Origin: Thermonema rossianum DSM 10300
Lineage (GTDB): Bacteria; Bacteroidota; Bacteroidia; Cytophagales; Thermonemataceae
Length of the DNA stretch: 64,000 nt
Assembly: GCF_000426825.1 (NCBI RefSeq)
Contig: NZ_AUGC01000005.1
Span: forward strand, 167,579 to 231,578
Direction: 5' to 3'
Both the position numbers and the translations under genes were made by a program. Position 1 is the stretch's first letter, and each line of letters opens with the position of its first letter. The notes below the pieces were generated by a model. The model saw nothing but the letters and a program-made list of their open reading frames with translations, was not told the DNA's origin and made no database searches. This document shows positions 1 to 8,282 of this stretch, in pieces.

Positions 1-993
1 ATTACCGTTTCGCATCAGGGATATATTAAACGAACCCCCCTTACCGAGTACAGAACGCAAAGCCGTGGCGGCGTGGGCGCAAAAGGTGTATCCACCAAAG
101 ACGATGACTTTACAGAACATCTTTTTGTAGCCTCCAACCATAACTACCTGCTTATCTTTACTGAATTTGGTAAGGTCTATTGGTTAAAAGTGTATCAAAT
201 ACCGGAAGGAAGTAAAACATCGAAAGGACGTGCCATCCAGAATCTGATTCAAATTGAACCGGAAGATAAAATCCGGGCTATTTTGAATGTGCCCAGTCTT
301 GAAGACGAAGATTACATAAATAATCATTACGTGGTGATGTGTACAGAGCAGGGCACTATAAAGAAAACTGTGCTGGAGGCTTATTCCCGTCCACGCCAAA
401 CCGGTATTAATGCGATTAACATCATAGAAGGCGACCGCCTCTTGGATGTGGAAATTACCGATGGGGATGCCCACATCATTATTGCTACGCGCGAGGGGCA
501 AGCCATCCATTTCCATGAATCGGAAGTGCGCCCCATGGGACGCACCGCCACCGGTGTTCGAGGTATCTCGCTTGCAGATGGAGATACGGTGATAGGTATG
601 GTCTGTGTGGCAAGCGAAGACGAAGACCTGCTGGTGGTTTCGGAAAAAGGATATGGCAAACGCTCAAAAGTAAGTGACTACCGGATTACCCGGCGCGGCG
701 GTAAAGGCGTACGTACTATGAATATTACCGAAAAAACCGGAAAACTGGTAGGAATAAAAGCCGTAGAAGATGATGATGAAATTATGATTATCAATAAATC
801 AGGCATTACCATACGAATGCGTGTGAGCGATATTCGTGTAATGGGGCGCGCCACTCAGGGCGTTCGACTCATCAAGTTGACCAAAAAAGATGCAATATCA
901 TCTATTGCAAAAGTTGATAAAGATAACGAAGATGAGGAAAATGCATCTGAAGTGGCAAATAATGACGTTAATACAGAGGATTCAGTAGAATAA
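1..993 (+). CDS. gyrA: DNA gyrase subunit A, C-terminal part (5' end outside window)
   Basis: GyrA cuts and rejoins DNA in the A2B2 gyrase that introduces negative supercoils; the part seen here is the C-terminal beta-pinwheel that wraps DNA. The frame is open from base 1, and the residues before the first in-window start codon still belong to the family (GYIKRTPLTEYR), so this is a truncated gene, not a 306-residue protein. The GyrA box reads QSRGGVG, a variant of the canonical QRRGGKG. Pinwheel blade motifs recur (VRPMGRTATGVRG, IRVMGRATQGVRL). The protein ends in an acidic tail (about 25 residues rich in D, E and N). The next gene starts 24 nt downstream on the same strand and may be co-transcribed. 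Identification is firm; ParC is the only alternative, and the intact GyrA box and full pinwheel argue against it. Confidence 0.95.
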   Translation: MTVSHQGYIKRTPLTEYRTQSRGGVGAKGVSTKDDDFTEHLFVASNHNYLLIFTEFGKVYWLKVYQIPEGSKTSKGRAIQNLIQIEPEDKIRAILNVPSLEDEDYINNHYVVMCTEQGTIKKTVLEAYSRPRQTGINAINIIEGDRLLDVEITDGDAHIIIATREGQAIHFHESEVRPMGRTATGVRGISLADGDTVIGMVCVASEDEDLLVVSEKGYGKRSKVSDYRITRRGGKGVRTMNITEKTGKLVGIKAVEDDDEIMIINKSGITIRMRVSDIRVMGRATQGVRLIKLTKKDAISSIAKVDKDNEDEENASEVANNDVNTEDSVE

Positions 994-1017
994 ATTTCAA
1001 ATAAAAGTCAAACAACC

Positions 1018-2073
1018 ATGAAAAGAACCGTTTTATCTATCTTTTTCCTTATTGCAGGGATTTTGGCTGCATATGCACAAGGCGGCCTGGGCAATGCCAT
1101 CATGGCATATGAAGCCGGCAAGTTAGACCAAGCCAAGGCGGCTATAGATGAGGCTATCAAGCATCCCAAGGCAAGTACCAAGTCTAAAACTTGGTACTAC
1201 TATGGTAAAATATATGCGGGCATAGCTTCTGACCCTACCGGCTTGTTCGTGAACTTAGACAAAGATGCTACTTTCAAAGCCTATGAAGGCTTTAAAAAAG
1301 CCATGGAGCTGGAGCCGGAGAAAAAAGGTTATTATGATGATGCCAAGGCAGAGATGGAGCAATTATATGCCATCGCTTTGAATCGCGCTGTCTCTTTCTA
1401 TCAAGAACAAGACATTGATAATGCGCTGAAAAACCTTGAGCTTTCATTAAGCATTCAACCTAAAGATACCACGGCGCTTATTTACTCTGCCGCCATGGCA
1501 TATGAGGCTGATCAAAAAGATAAATATGTTACTTACACCAAGCGCTTTTTGGAATTGGACGATGTTCCTTATGAAAAAAAAGCGGAGCATTACTATAACT
1601 TGATTTTGGTGCTCTACGGTGAAATGAAGAAGCCCGAAGAAGCTATTGCCATAGCTGAAATGGGCTTGAAAGAAAATCCGAAAGATGCACGTCTTTACGA
1701 GCTGATAGCAGCCATCTATGATGAACAAGGGGAAACAGACAAAGCGCTGGAATATTACACGAAAGGGGCAGAGTTATTCCCTGATAATTTTGTGTTGAAT
1801 GCCAATACCGGCTTTGCTTATTATAACAAGGCAGTGGAAGTAGCAGAAGAGGTAGAGAGCATGGACAGCAGCTTGAAAAAGTCAGAAGTAGAAGCCAAGC
1901 TAAAACAGATGGATGAGCTTTTGAAAACTGCTTTGCCTTATTTAGAGCGTGCCCACCAAGCCAAGCCGGACAATAAAGACGTGATTTCCCTTTTGGCTAA
2001 GATTTACTACCGTTTAAAAATGGAAGACAAGGGGAAAGCAATGGATGCCAAATTAAAGGCATTAGGCAACTAA
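1018..2073 (+). CDS. Exported TPR-repeat protein
   Basis: The 351-residue protein begins with a clear Sec signal peptide (MKRT, then a hydrophobic stretch ending AYAQ, cleavage near residue 21). The rest is alpha-helical with tetratricopeptide repeats, for example around KTWYYYGKIYAG, ALIYSAAMAYEADQKD, ARLYELIAAIYDEQGETDKALEYYTKGAELFPDN and a final LERAHQAKPDNKDVISLLAKIYYRL. TPR proteins are protein-interaction scaffolds. This one should act in the periplasm or at the envelope, but nothing in it indicates a specific partner. It follows gyrA closely and is closed by a strong hairpin terminator. Function unknown beyond the fold. Confidence 0.85.
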   Translation: MKRTVLSIFFLIAGILAAYAQGGLGNAIMAYEAGKLDQAKAAIDEAIKHPKASTKSKTWYYYGKIYAGIASDPTGLFVNLDKDATFKAYEGFKKAMELEPEKKGYYDDAKAEMEQLYAIALNRAVSFYQEQDIDNALKNLELSLSIQPKDTTALIYSAAMAYEADQKDKYVTYTKRFLELDDVPYEKKAEHYYNLILVLYGEMKKPEEAIAIAEMGLKENPKDARLYELIAAIYDEQGETDKALEYYTKGAELFPDNFVLNANTGFAYYNKAVEVAEEVESMDSSLKKSEVEAKLKQMDELLKTALPYLERAHQAKPDNKDVISLLAKIYYRLKMEDKGKAMDAKLKALGN

Positions 2074-2105
2074 AAGGAATCAAGGTAAAAGTTATAAATA
2101 CAGAA

Positions 2106-2130
2106 GGGGGCTCAATGAGCCCCCTTTTTA
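2106..2130 (+). terminator. Rho-independent terminator after the TPR gene
   Basis: A perfect 8-bp GC-rich stem (GGGGGCTC / GAGCCCCC) with a 3-nt loop is followed by TTTTTA. It sits 32 nt after the TPR stop codon and between convergent genes. The T-run is only on the plus strand side. Confidence 0.9.
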
Positions 2131-2150
2131 TTGTGCCATTGTCTGTGGTT

Positions 2151-3329
2151 TTATACTCGCTCTACGATGATAGAAGTAGCGCCACCACCACCATTACAGA
2201 TGGCTATTTGACCACGTTTTGCATTCTTTTGTTGCAATACGTTCAGAAGGGTTGTCATGATGCGGGCGCCGGAACAACCTAAGGGGTGTCCTATTGAAAC
2301 GGCGCCGCCAAACACATTCATTTTATCTACGGGAACTTCCATTAACTTGCTGAAAGCAAGTGCCACGACGGCAAAGGCTTCATTCACTTCAAAATAGTCA
2401 ATGTCATCTTTTGACAAACCGGCTCTTTGCAATGCTTTATTGGCAGCTGCTACCGGTGCAGTAGTAAACCATTGAGGCTCTTGTGCCGCGTCGGCGTAAG
2501 CGACAATTTTGGCAATCGGCTTTACGCCCAACTCCTCTGCTTTTTCTTTGCTCATCAATACCAAAGCAGCGGCACCATCATTGATGGTAGAGGCATTGGC
2601 AGCGGTTACCGTGCCGTCGGGTGTGAATGCAGGGCGTAAAGCAGGTATCTTCTCAAAAATTACTTTTTTGTATTCTTCATCTTCATCTACAATGACACTT
2701 CCTTTACGTCCTTTTACTTCTACGGGCACAATTTCATTTTTAAACCATCCCTTTTCTGTTGCCTCGGCAGCTAATTTGTAAGAGCGAATGGCATATTCAT
2801 CTTGCTCTTCCCGGCTGATATTGTATTTCTTGGCAGTGGCATCGCCATAGCACCCCATGGCGCCTTTGTCGTAGGCATCCTCCAAGCCGTCTTTTGCCAA
2901 ACCGTCTATCAGTTCGGCATGTCCATATTTATAGCCAAAACGAGCCTTTGGTACGTAATAGGGGACGTTACTCATGCTCTCCATGCCGCCGGCAACAACG
3001 ATGTCGGCATTGCCGGTTAAGATGCTCTGAGCAGCAAAAACGATGGCTTTTGCACCGGAAGCACATACTTTATTTACGGTAGTGCAAGGGGTTGATTTGG
3101 AAAGACCGGCATAAATGGCGGCTTGACGTGCCGGGGCTTGTCCTAAGTTAGCGCTTACTACGTTCCCCATAAATACTTCCTCAACGGCATCAAAGGCAAT
3201 TCCGGCTTTTTCTACCGCACCTTTGATAGCCACAGCACCTAATTCAGTGGCTGACAGAGTGGATAAAGCGCCCCCAAAGCTTCCCAAGGGAGTGCGTACG
3301 GCTGAAACGATATAAACTTCTTTATTCAT
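2151..3329 (-). CDS. atoB: Acetyl-CoA C-acetyltransferase (thiolase)
   Basis: Thiolases interconvert two acetyl-CoA with acetoacetyl-CoA plus CoA, or shorten 3-ketoacyl-CoA in beta-oxidation. The 392-residue length is typical. The nucleophilic cysteine lies in NKVCASGAKA (about residue 90), the histidine region in NEAFAV, and the second catalytic cysteine in GHPLGCSGAR. The N-terminus (IVSAVRTPLGSFGG) is that of the biosynthetic/acetoacetyl type, and no signal is present, so it is cytoplasmic. The gene stands alone with its own -7 promoter element just upstream. HMG-CoA lyase and 3-hydroxybutyryl-CoA dehydrogenase elsewhere in the window would supply or use the same acetoacetyl-CoA pool. The exact substrate range (acetoacetyl-CoA only, or longer chains) cannot be read from sequence. 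Confidence 0.93.
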   Translation of the reverse strand: MNKEVYIVSAVRTPLGSFGGALSTLSATELGAVAIKGAVEKAGIAFDAVEEVFMGNVVSANLGQAPARQAAIYAGLSKSTPCTTVNKVCASGAKAIVFAAQSILTGNADIVVAGGMESMSNVPYYVPKARFGYKYGHAELIDGLAKDGLEDAYDKGAMGCYGDATAKKYNISREEQDEYAIRSYKLAAEATEKGWFKNEIVPVEVKGRKGSVIVDEDEEYKKVIFEKIPALRPAFTPDGTVTAANASTINDGAAALVLMSKEKAEELGVKPIAKIVAYADAAQEPQWFTTAPVAAANKALQRAGLSKDDIDYFEVNEAFAVVALAFSKLMEVPVDKMNVFGGAVSIGHPLGCSGARIMTTLLNVLQQKNAKRGQIAICNGGGGATSIIVERV

Positions 3330-3352
3330 AACAATATTTTTTTTGATTAGTA

Positions 3353-3360
3353 CAAATATA
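3353..3360 (-). promoter_or_regulatory. Bacteroidota -7 element for the thiolase gene
   Basis: On the minus strand this is TATATTTG, an exact match to TAnnTTTG, 23 nt upstream of the thiolase ATG. I see no good -33 TTG at the usual distance. The element ends directly before the stop codon of the upstream batC-like gene. Confidence 0.6.
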
Positions 3361-3362
3361 CA

Positions 3363-3929
3363 TTACCATTCTATATTTTCTCTACTTTGTTGACGCCCTT
3401 TTTTTCGCTGAAGATGGTGTCTTTCGTTATTTTGAATAGATTGCAGTATCTGTTGTATGTTGCTTATCTTTGGAGTAGGCTTGTTTTGATTTTCCGACGG
3501 GCTTGGTATAGGAGCGCGTTCTTTTTGCCTGTGTAATAGTAATTCCAAGTTATATGCGGCATCGGGGAGGGGGTAGGCTATCAACGAGTTTTTGAAATGC
3601 CGGATAGCTTGGGCGGAATGCCCTGCCTCAAAGGAAGCTACACCTTTTATAAGATGAATGTAAGCCCGCTGTTTGGGGCTGCACTGATTCATAGCAGGAA
3701 GTGGGAGTTGTATGATGGTTTCCCACGCCTTTGCTTGATAATGGCAAAGTAAAGTAAAAATGTAGGTGTCCGGGTTATTTACCAATGAGTATGCCTCCCA
3801 TGAAGCCCCGGCAGCTTGTTTATACTGTTTTTCTGCATAAGCTATTTTTGCTTCTTCTATATGATAATTATACAAGGGGGCCACAAAGTAAATGTATAAT
3901 AACTGCAGCCATGTGAGACCTAATATCAT
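3363..3929 (-). CDS. BatC-like TPR protein
   Basis: A 188-residue protein with an N-terminal hydrophobic segment (residues 1-20) and a TPR-like helical region around residues 45-135 (SFEAGHSAQAIRHFKNSLIAYP then DAAYNLELLLHRQ). A charged, low-complexity tail follows and ends in Trp. That architecture, with a tail ending in a tryptophan, resembles BatC proteins of the Bat (Bacteroides aerotolerance) operons. Its ATG overlaps the stop codon of the preceding VWA gene by 4 bp, so the two are translationally coupled. In Bat operons the VWA and TPR proteins are thought to form a membrane/periplasmic complex. MoxR, BatA, BatD and BatE are not next to this pair. Confidence 0.75.
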   Translation of the reverse strand: MILGLTWLQLLYIYFVAPLYNYHIEEAKIAYAEKQYKQAAGASWEAYSLVNNPDTYIFTLLCHYQAKAWETIIQLPLPAMNQCSPKQRAYIHLIKGVASFEAGHSAQAIRHFKNSLIAYPLPDAAYNLELLLHRQKERAPIPSPSENQNKPTPKISNIQQILQSIQNNERHHLQRKKGRQQSRENIEW

Positions 3930-4897
3930 CGTTTGAAGTGGATTAAGGGTAGGGGAAAAGACAAATCTAAAATTAAAAACAAGATAGCAAGCAGCAAAGG
4001 CATGTGATAAATATTGTCAGTGGCTATATGTTGCCTATTGGTGATCGTCGTGCTGTTTTCGTTAATGTTTCTAATCAATGTGGCTGTATCATCCACTTCC
4101 GGCGCAATTTGATACACTCTGCAATCGGTAAGTTTGTTGCATAGTTTATTCGCATTTTCAGGTATGGCTTTACTAATTACAGCCCGTCCATCTTTTTTGA
4201 GTACGCCACCTTGCCATGGAATATACTCACCGGTGACACTTCCTACCACCACTTGATAAAAGGAAAGATTGTATAAGGTTGCCTCCCGGAACAAAGAAGC
4301 AGCGGGTAGTTCACTACTCTCCCAATCGCTGAAACATATAATAGAGTTTTTTACGCCTTCTTTATGATTTTTTTTGACATTTTCCATAGCAAGCGCATAA
4401 GCTTGGCTGATATTAGAGCCACCACCTGAAGTAAGCCCAAAGGTCATAGGAGGAATATATAAATCTAAAATAGCCTCTTTATCATGAGTAAGTGGGCAGT
4501 AAATGAGTGCTTCATTGGTGAATAATATGATGCAATAGCTACCGTTTGTTTGCTGTATGATTTGAGATAAGGTATATTTTGTGCGTTCGAAACGCCCGGG
4601 TGGAGTGTCTTGAACACGCATGCTGTTTGATAAATCTACAAGTAAGTACATGTGGTGGTTGTCTGCACTCACTTCTTCTTGCACTATTTTTTTAAACGGC
4701 GCCAACAGCGCCACAATCACGCAGCTAATGGTCAGTAAGCGAAGTACACTCTTGAATAGGAATGCTCTTCTGTTGTAATGGAGAAAAGGATAGCGTTTTT
4801 CTATGATATATACCTTTCGCCAGTTAAGCAATAAAAACAGCGCAAATACGCTGAATATACCAAACTCAAACAAGGAGGGGGGGAGTAAAAAGTGCAT
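3926..4897 (-). CDS. BatB-like von Willebrand factor A membrane protein
   Basis: The 323-residue protein has an N-terminal transmembrane pair (about residues 8-25 and 50-68), a VWA domain (about 80-265) and a C-terminal transmembrane helix (about 296-316). This is the topology of BatA/BatB. The MIDAS metal site is visible as DLSNS (residues 88-92), a downstream GGGSNIS and a further acidic position in FSDWES, so it should bind a divalent ion. It is followed by the batC-like TPR gene with a 4-bp overlap. Bat proteins are linked to aerotolerance and envelope stress in Bacteroides, and mechanism is not established. The start is the first Met, at the family's usual position before the first helix. 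Confidence 0.85.
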   Translation of the reverse strand: MHFLLPPSLFEFGIFSVFALFLLLNWRKVYIIEKRYPFLHYNRRAFLFKSVLRLLTISCVIVALLAPFKKIVQEEVSADNHHMYLLVDLSNSMRVQDTPPGRFERTKYTLSQIIQQTNGSYCIILFTNEALIYCPLTHDKEAILDLYIPPMTFGLTSGGGSNISQAYALAMENVKKNHKEGVKNSIICFSDWESSELPAASLFREATLYNLSFYQVVVGSVTGEYIPWQGGVLKKDGRAVISKAIPENANKLCNKLTDCRVYQIAPEVDDTATLIRNINENSTTITNRQHIATDNIYHMPLLLAILFLILDLSFPLPLIHFKR

Positions 4898-4920
4898 ACC
4901 AAACCGCTTAATGTCCTGTG

Positions 4921-4928
4921 CAAAGTTA
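4921..4928 (-). promoter_or_regulatory. Candidate -7 element for the batB-batC pair
   Basis: Minus-strand TAACTTTG matches TAnnTTTG exactly and lies 23 nt upstream of the batB-like start. No clear -33 TTG is present at 19-21 nt, so support is from the -7 box and position only. Confidence 0.5.
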
Positions 4929-5023
4929 CATAAGACAATGGTATTTTAATTGAAAAAAATACAACTTTAATGGCTTAATCTTCAATATTTTAAATTTTCT
5001 TTTTAAAAAAAGTAGTTAATTTG

Positions 5024-5055
5024 TTTGGACAATATGGAATAGTGCTCTATATTTG
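5024..5055 (+). promoter_or_regulatory. Promoter of the tRNA cluster
   Basis: TTTG at 5024-5027 and TATATTTG at 5048-5055 are separated by 20 nt, which is the Bacteroidota -33/-7 layout. The -7 box ends 20 nt before the first base of tRNA-Ser, leaving room for a short 5' leader. Confidence 0.8.
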
Positions 5056-5075
5056 CATTGCAATTCAACGGAAAA

Positions 5076-5165
5076 GGAGAGGTGGCCGAGTGGTCGAAGG
5101 CAGCAGTTTGCTAAACTGCCGTACCGCCCAAAGCGGTACCGCGGGTTCGAATCCCGTCCTCTCCT
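5076..5165 (+). tRNA. tRNA-Ser(GCT)
   Basis: A 90-nt class II tRNA. The acceptor stem GGAGAGG pairs with CCTCTCC, the anticodon stem GCAGT/ACTGC encloses TTGCTAA (anticodon GCT, reading AGC/AGU). A long variable arm (ACCGCCCAAAGCGGT) and the T-loop GGTTCGAATCC are present. CCA is not encoded. Confidence 0.97.
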
Positions 5166-5174
5166 CTAACAGTT

Positions 5175-5249
5175 CGGGGCGTGGCGCAGCCCGGTTAGCG
5201 CACCTGCTTTGGGAGCAGGGGGTCGCAGGTTCGAATCCTGCCGCCCCGA
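5175..5249 (+). tRNA. tRNA-Pro(TGG)
   Basis: Acceptor CGGGGCG pairs with CGCCCCG, discriminator A. The anticodon stem CCTGC/GCAGG encloses TTTGGGA, giving anticodon TGG. T-loop GGTTCGAATCC is present. CCA is not encoded. It lies 9 nt after tRNA-Ser, in the same transcript. Confidence 0.97.
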
Positions 5250-5278
5250 CTTTTCTTTCTCAATACATGAACACACAA

Positions 5279-5352
5279 GGTCCCGTAGCTCAACCGGATA
5301 GAGCAACTGCCTTCTAAGCAGTCGGTTGCAGGTTCGAGTCCTGCCGGGATCG
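5279..5352 (+). tRNA. tRNA-Arg(TCT)
   Basis: Acceptor GGTCCCG pairs with CGGGATC (one G-U), discriminator G. The anticodon stem ACTGC/GCAGT encloses CTTCTAA, giving anticodon TCT (AGA codons). T-loop GGTTCGAGTCC is present. CCA is not encoded. It is the last tRNA before the terminator. Confidence 0.97.
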
Positions 5353-5363
5353 CTTAGGTACTA

Positions 5364-5407
5364 AATGGCTTATTCTTATCTCAAAGAATAAGCCATTATT
5401 TTTTATC
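5364..5407 (+). terminator. Terminator of the tRNA cluster
   Basis: A perfect 14-bp stem (AATGGCTTATTCTT at 5364-5377 against its complement at 5384-5397) with a 6-nt loop is followed by ATTATTTTTTAT. It starts 11 nt after tRNA-Arg. Confidence 0.9.
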
Positions 5408-5444
5408 TAAAAAAATAGGGAAGGTGTAAACAACATACCTTCCC
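5408..5444 (-). terminator. Terminator of gltA
   Basis: On the minus strand GGGAAGGT / ACCTTCCC (5444-5437 against 5425-5418) forms an 8-bp stem followed by TATTTTTTTA. It lies 27 nt downstream of the gltA stop codon and back-to-back with the tRNA terminator. Confidence 0.8.
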
Positions 5445-5470
5445 CAATTGCTTATAAAAGGGCTCGTCTT

Positions 5471-6763
5471 TTATCTCTTGTCCATGGGCACGTAGTCTCT
5501 TTCATTAGCGCCCACATAGAGCTGACGAGGACGGCCAATAGGATCGCCGTTTTCGCGCATCTCTTTCCATTGAGCAATCCAGCCCGGCAAGCGTCCTAAG
5601 GTGAACATAACGGTAAACATGTTGACCGGTATGCCCATGGCTTTGTAAATAATGCCGGAATAGAAGTCAACATTCGGATACAGCTTTCTTTCTTTAAAGT
5701 AATCGTCATTCAAAGCGGCGTGCTCCAGCTCTTTTGCAATATCCAACAAGGGGTCTTTGATTCCCAGCTTATTCAATACGTTATCTGCTTGTTGTTTGAT
5801 GATACGTGCCCGCGGATCGAAGTTTTTATATACACGGTGCCCAAAGCCCATCAAACGGAAATCAGAGTTTTTGTCTTTTGCCATTTCAACGTATTTCTTC
5901 ACATTGCCGCCGTCTGCTTTGATCATCTCAAGCATTTCTATCACTTTCTGGTTGGCGCCACCGTGCAGCGGTCCCCACAAAGCGCTAATACCTGCTGAAA
6001 TAGCGGCATAGAGGCTTGCATGCGAAGAACCTACAATACGTACAGTAGATGTCGAGCAGTTTTGTTCATGGTCGGCATGCAAAATCAAAAGGACATCCAG
6101 GGCACGGGCTACCACAGGGTCAACCTCGTAGTCCTCCACCGGAAGAGCGAACATCATGTGCAAAAAGTTCTCGCAGTAGTTCAAGCTGTTCTTGGGGTAG
6201 TTGACCGGGTGCCCCTGCGAGTTCTTATAAGACCATGCTGCCAAAGTAGGTACTTTAGCAAGCAAGCGGATGATGTTTAAATCGGTTTGCTCTTCAAAAC
6301 TTAGTGCAGCTTCTTCGGGACGCGGATAGAAAGCAGAAAGAGAAGACACCAATGCCGAAAGCACGCCCATGGGGTGTGCATTGGCAGGGAAGCCGTCAAA
6401 TATTTTCCGTATATTTTCATTTACCATTGTGTGGCGAGTAACCTTGTTTACAAAGGTTTCGTATTCGCTCTTCGAAGGCAACTCGCCATAAATAAGCAAG
6501 TAAGCTACCTCTAAAAAGGTAGATTTTTCTGCCAGCTGCTCAATGGGGTATCCACGGTAACGTAATATCCCTTTTTCGCCATCCAGAAAGGTGATGGCGC
6601 TTTTGGTTGAGCCTGTGTTTTTGAAGCCCAAATCTAAAGTGATCAATCCGCCGGTCTCTGAGCGAAGCTTGCTGATATCCAAGGCTTTTTCGCCTTCTGT
6701 ACCGGTAAGAACCGGAAGCTGGTACACCTGACCGTTGTAATGAAGTTCAGCGTATTCTGACAT
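5471..6763 (-). CDS. gltA: Citrate synthase
   Basis: Condenses acetyl-CoA and oxaloacetate to citrate, the entry step of the TCA cycle, in the cytoplasm. The 430 residues match the hexameric type II (Gram-negative) enzyme. Visible motifs are HADHEQNCSTSTVR around the first active-site His, WGPLHGGANQKV with the second, GFGHRVYKNFDPRA with the oxaloacetate-binding Arg and His, and a C-terminal RPRQLYVG. The N-terminal beta-rich domain typical of the type II enzyme is present (ELHYNGQVYQLPVLTGTEG). It is monocistronic, flanked by a terminator downstream and 146 nt of AT-rich sequence upstream, in which I found no exact TAnnTTTG box. Confidence 0.97.
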   Translation of the reverse strand: MSEYAELHYNGQVYQLPVLTGTEGEKALDISKLRSETGGLITLDLGFKNTGSTKSAITFLDGEKGILRYRGYPIEQLAEKSTFLEVAYLLIYGELPSKSEYETFVNKVTRHTMVNENIRKIFDGFPANAHPMGVLSALVSSLSAFYPRPEEAALSFEEQTDLNIIRLLAKVPTLAAWSYKNSQGHPVNYPKNSLNYCENFLHMMFALPVEDYEVDPVVARALDVLLILHADHEQNCSTSTVRIVGSSHASLYAAISAGISALWGPLHGGANQKVIEMLEMIKADGGNVKKYVEMAKDKNSDFRLMGFGHRVYKNFDPRARIIKQQADNVLNKLGIKDPLLDIAKELEHAALNDDYFKERKLYPNVDFYSGIIYKAMGIPVNMFTVMFTLGRLPGWIAQWKEMRENGDPIGRPRQLYVGANERDYVPMDKR

Positions 6764-6909
6764 AGGAACTATTTGTTTATGTTTTTACCTCTCAAAAAAC
6801 CTCAGCTAAATTAGAAAATTTTAAGTAAAAGGGAAAGAATGGCGGTTTATTTAATGTATAAAATCAAGATTCGAATGCTTACTTCACCACCTGCTTAACA
6901 TAATATTTT

Positions 6910-7611
6910 TTATAAACATTTCAGCAAAAGTGCCGACAAAATTCCCCACACAAAACTCACCAACGTACCAACTAAAATGTATTCCGTCAGCTTTCTATCT
7001 TTAGACTTTGACAGGTCACCAAAACGAAAGACTGACTTTGCTGCCAATAAAAAACCTATGGCTGCATAAAAGTTCAAATTGATAAACAAAAAAATTAATA
7101 GTCGTTCCAAAATGCCTATATATGCGCCGGCTTGTGGGAGAGAGCTGTGATTCAGGGCGCCCAAACGCCATCGTTGCATAAATATCCCAATGGCAATAGA
7201 TGCCACATAGGTGTTTAAAGACAGGGAGACGAACAGACTTAATAGTGTATGAGTATCTAAACTCTCTTTCAAATGTATGGCTTCCTTTGGAAACAGAAGC
7301 AGGGTCAAACCGGCAATGACACTCACATGCAGGGATTGGTCTATAAGGAAGCCCCTAAATCCGGATAGATAGTAAATCTTTACAATGTCTATCAGCAGAT
7401 GTGAAGTAAATAACAAAATATATATGTAAATATACATTCCGGATATTTCTTGTAGAAGTAAAGCCGTGAGTATAGCATGCAACAAGGCGTGCGCATACAA
7501 CCATATGGACTGTATCCGCTGTCGAGCCTTGTGTGCTACGATGTACTTGTTTTGGAGCAAGAAATCGGCAGCAATATGAGCAGCCAATAATTTTAAAAAG
7601 AACAGCTGCAT
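6910..7611 (-). CDS. DUF3307 family membrane protein
   Basis: A 233-residue polytopic membrane protein with about six hydrophobic segments. The N-terminus (LLAAHIAADFLLQNKYIVAHK) carries the His/Asp-containing signature of DUF3307, and HALLHAI and HLLIDIVKIYYL repeat the His-rich pattern. Biochemical function of the family is unknown. The gene starts inside the 3' end of the satD gene (19-bp overlap), so the two are probably translationally coupled; SatD and DUF3307 proteins commonly occur as neighbours. The conserved intramembrane His/Asp residues would suit metal binding or catalysis, but that is only inference. Confidence 0.8.
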   Translation of the reverse strand: MQLFFLKLLAAHIAADFLLQNKYIVAHKARQRIQSIWLYAHALLHAILTALLLQEISGMYIYIYILLFTSHLLIDIVKIYYLSGFRGFLIDQSLHVSVIAGLTLLLFPKEAIHLKESLDTHTLLSLFVSLSLNTYVASIAIGIFMQRWRLGALNHSSLPQAGAYIGILERLLIFLFINLNFYAAIGFLLAAKSVFRFGDLSKSKDRKLTEYILVGTLVSFVWGILSALLLKCL

Positions 7612-8210
7612 TTATATTCAATTTGGTCTTTGAAAATATTTATCATTTCCTTTAGTTCTACGTAATGAGCTCTTTTTAGTGCTTCACTGATGGTGCTTTG
7701 TGCTTTCCCTAACTGTTCTGCCAATTGTATTTGCGTGAGGTTAGGATTTTGCAGCAGGGCATACAACGCACGGGACTCTGCCACTGTCCATTTGTCGGCA
7801 AAAGTAAGCGCCAGGTGCAAGACCAAGTTCCAATATTCATCATATTTTTGTCCAAAACAAGACTCGAGCGCCATGTTGTATTGCGATAAGCTATCGAAAG
7901 CTTGGCCGGAAAGGATATACGCTTCCCCGTTAGATTCCGCCAGGCTGCGTCCGCTGTAAGTCTCTTTGCCTATGCCAATACCTATACGCACGTCCAGTCG
8001 TACGCTACGCAAGGCACTTTTCAATAAAAAGCAAGCAAGGAGTGCCTGTGGTGCCTGCACCTTTAACTGAAAGCTGTCCCCCCGGTAAAGTATCCAATCT
8101 GATGGTGTGCTTCCCCAGTAAGCAAGCGCCTCTTGTAAAATGGGAAGCCATTGAGCAGTGGGTGATGAACGGGAGGCTATTATATCACCTGTTAGGACTG
8201 CAAGAATCAA
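7593..8210 (-). CDS. SatD family protein with C-terminal helix-turn-helix
   Basis: The 205-residue protein opens with ILAVLTGDIIASRSS, the characteristic start of SatD-family proteins, followed by a ferredoxin-like region (RGDSFQLKVQ ... VRIGIGIGKET) that resembles nucleotide-cyclase-type folds. Residues about 160-190 (LTQIQLAEQLGKAQSTISEALKRA) form a convincing helix-turn-helix, so a DNA-binding or regulatory role is likely. SatD was named from an acid-tolerance locus in Streptococcus, and its activity is not defined. It overlaps the downstream DUF3307 gene by 19 bp. It lies 72 nt after mnmE on the same strand, and I see no strong terminator between them. Confidence 0.8.
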   Translation of the reverse strand: MILAVLTGDIIASRSSPTAQWLPILQEALAYWGSTPSDWILYRGDSFQLKVQAPQALLACFLLKSALRSVRLDVRIGIGIGKETYSGRSLAESNGEAYILSGQAFDSLSQYNMALESCFGQKYDEYWNLVLHLALTFADKWTVAESRALYALLQNPNLTQIQLAEQLGKAQSTISEALKRAHYVELKEMINIFKDQIEYKCSCSF

Positions 8211-8282
8211 TATATTATCGGTTTTTAAGGCTATATGTTATGTATATTGTCTTTTTAAACGATATATGATTCATCAAGGTTA

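Noticed and set aside
5021..5317. A 98-residue open frame across the tRNA cluster
   Set aside because: It runs through the tRNA-Ser, tRNA-Pro and tRNA-Arg genes and their promoter; the frame is a by-product of tRNA sequence.
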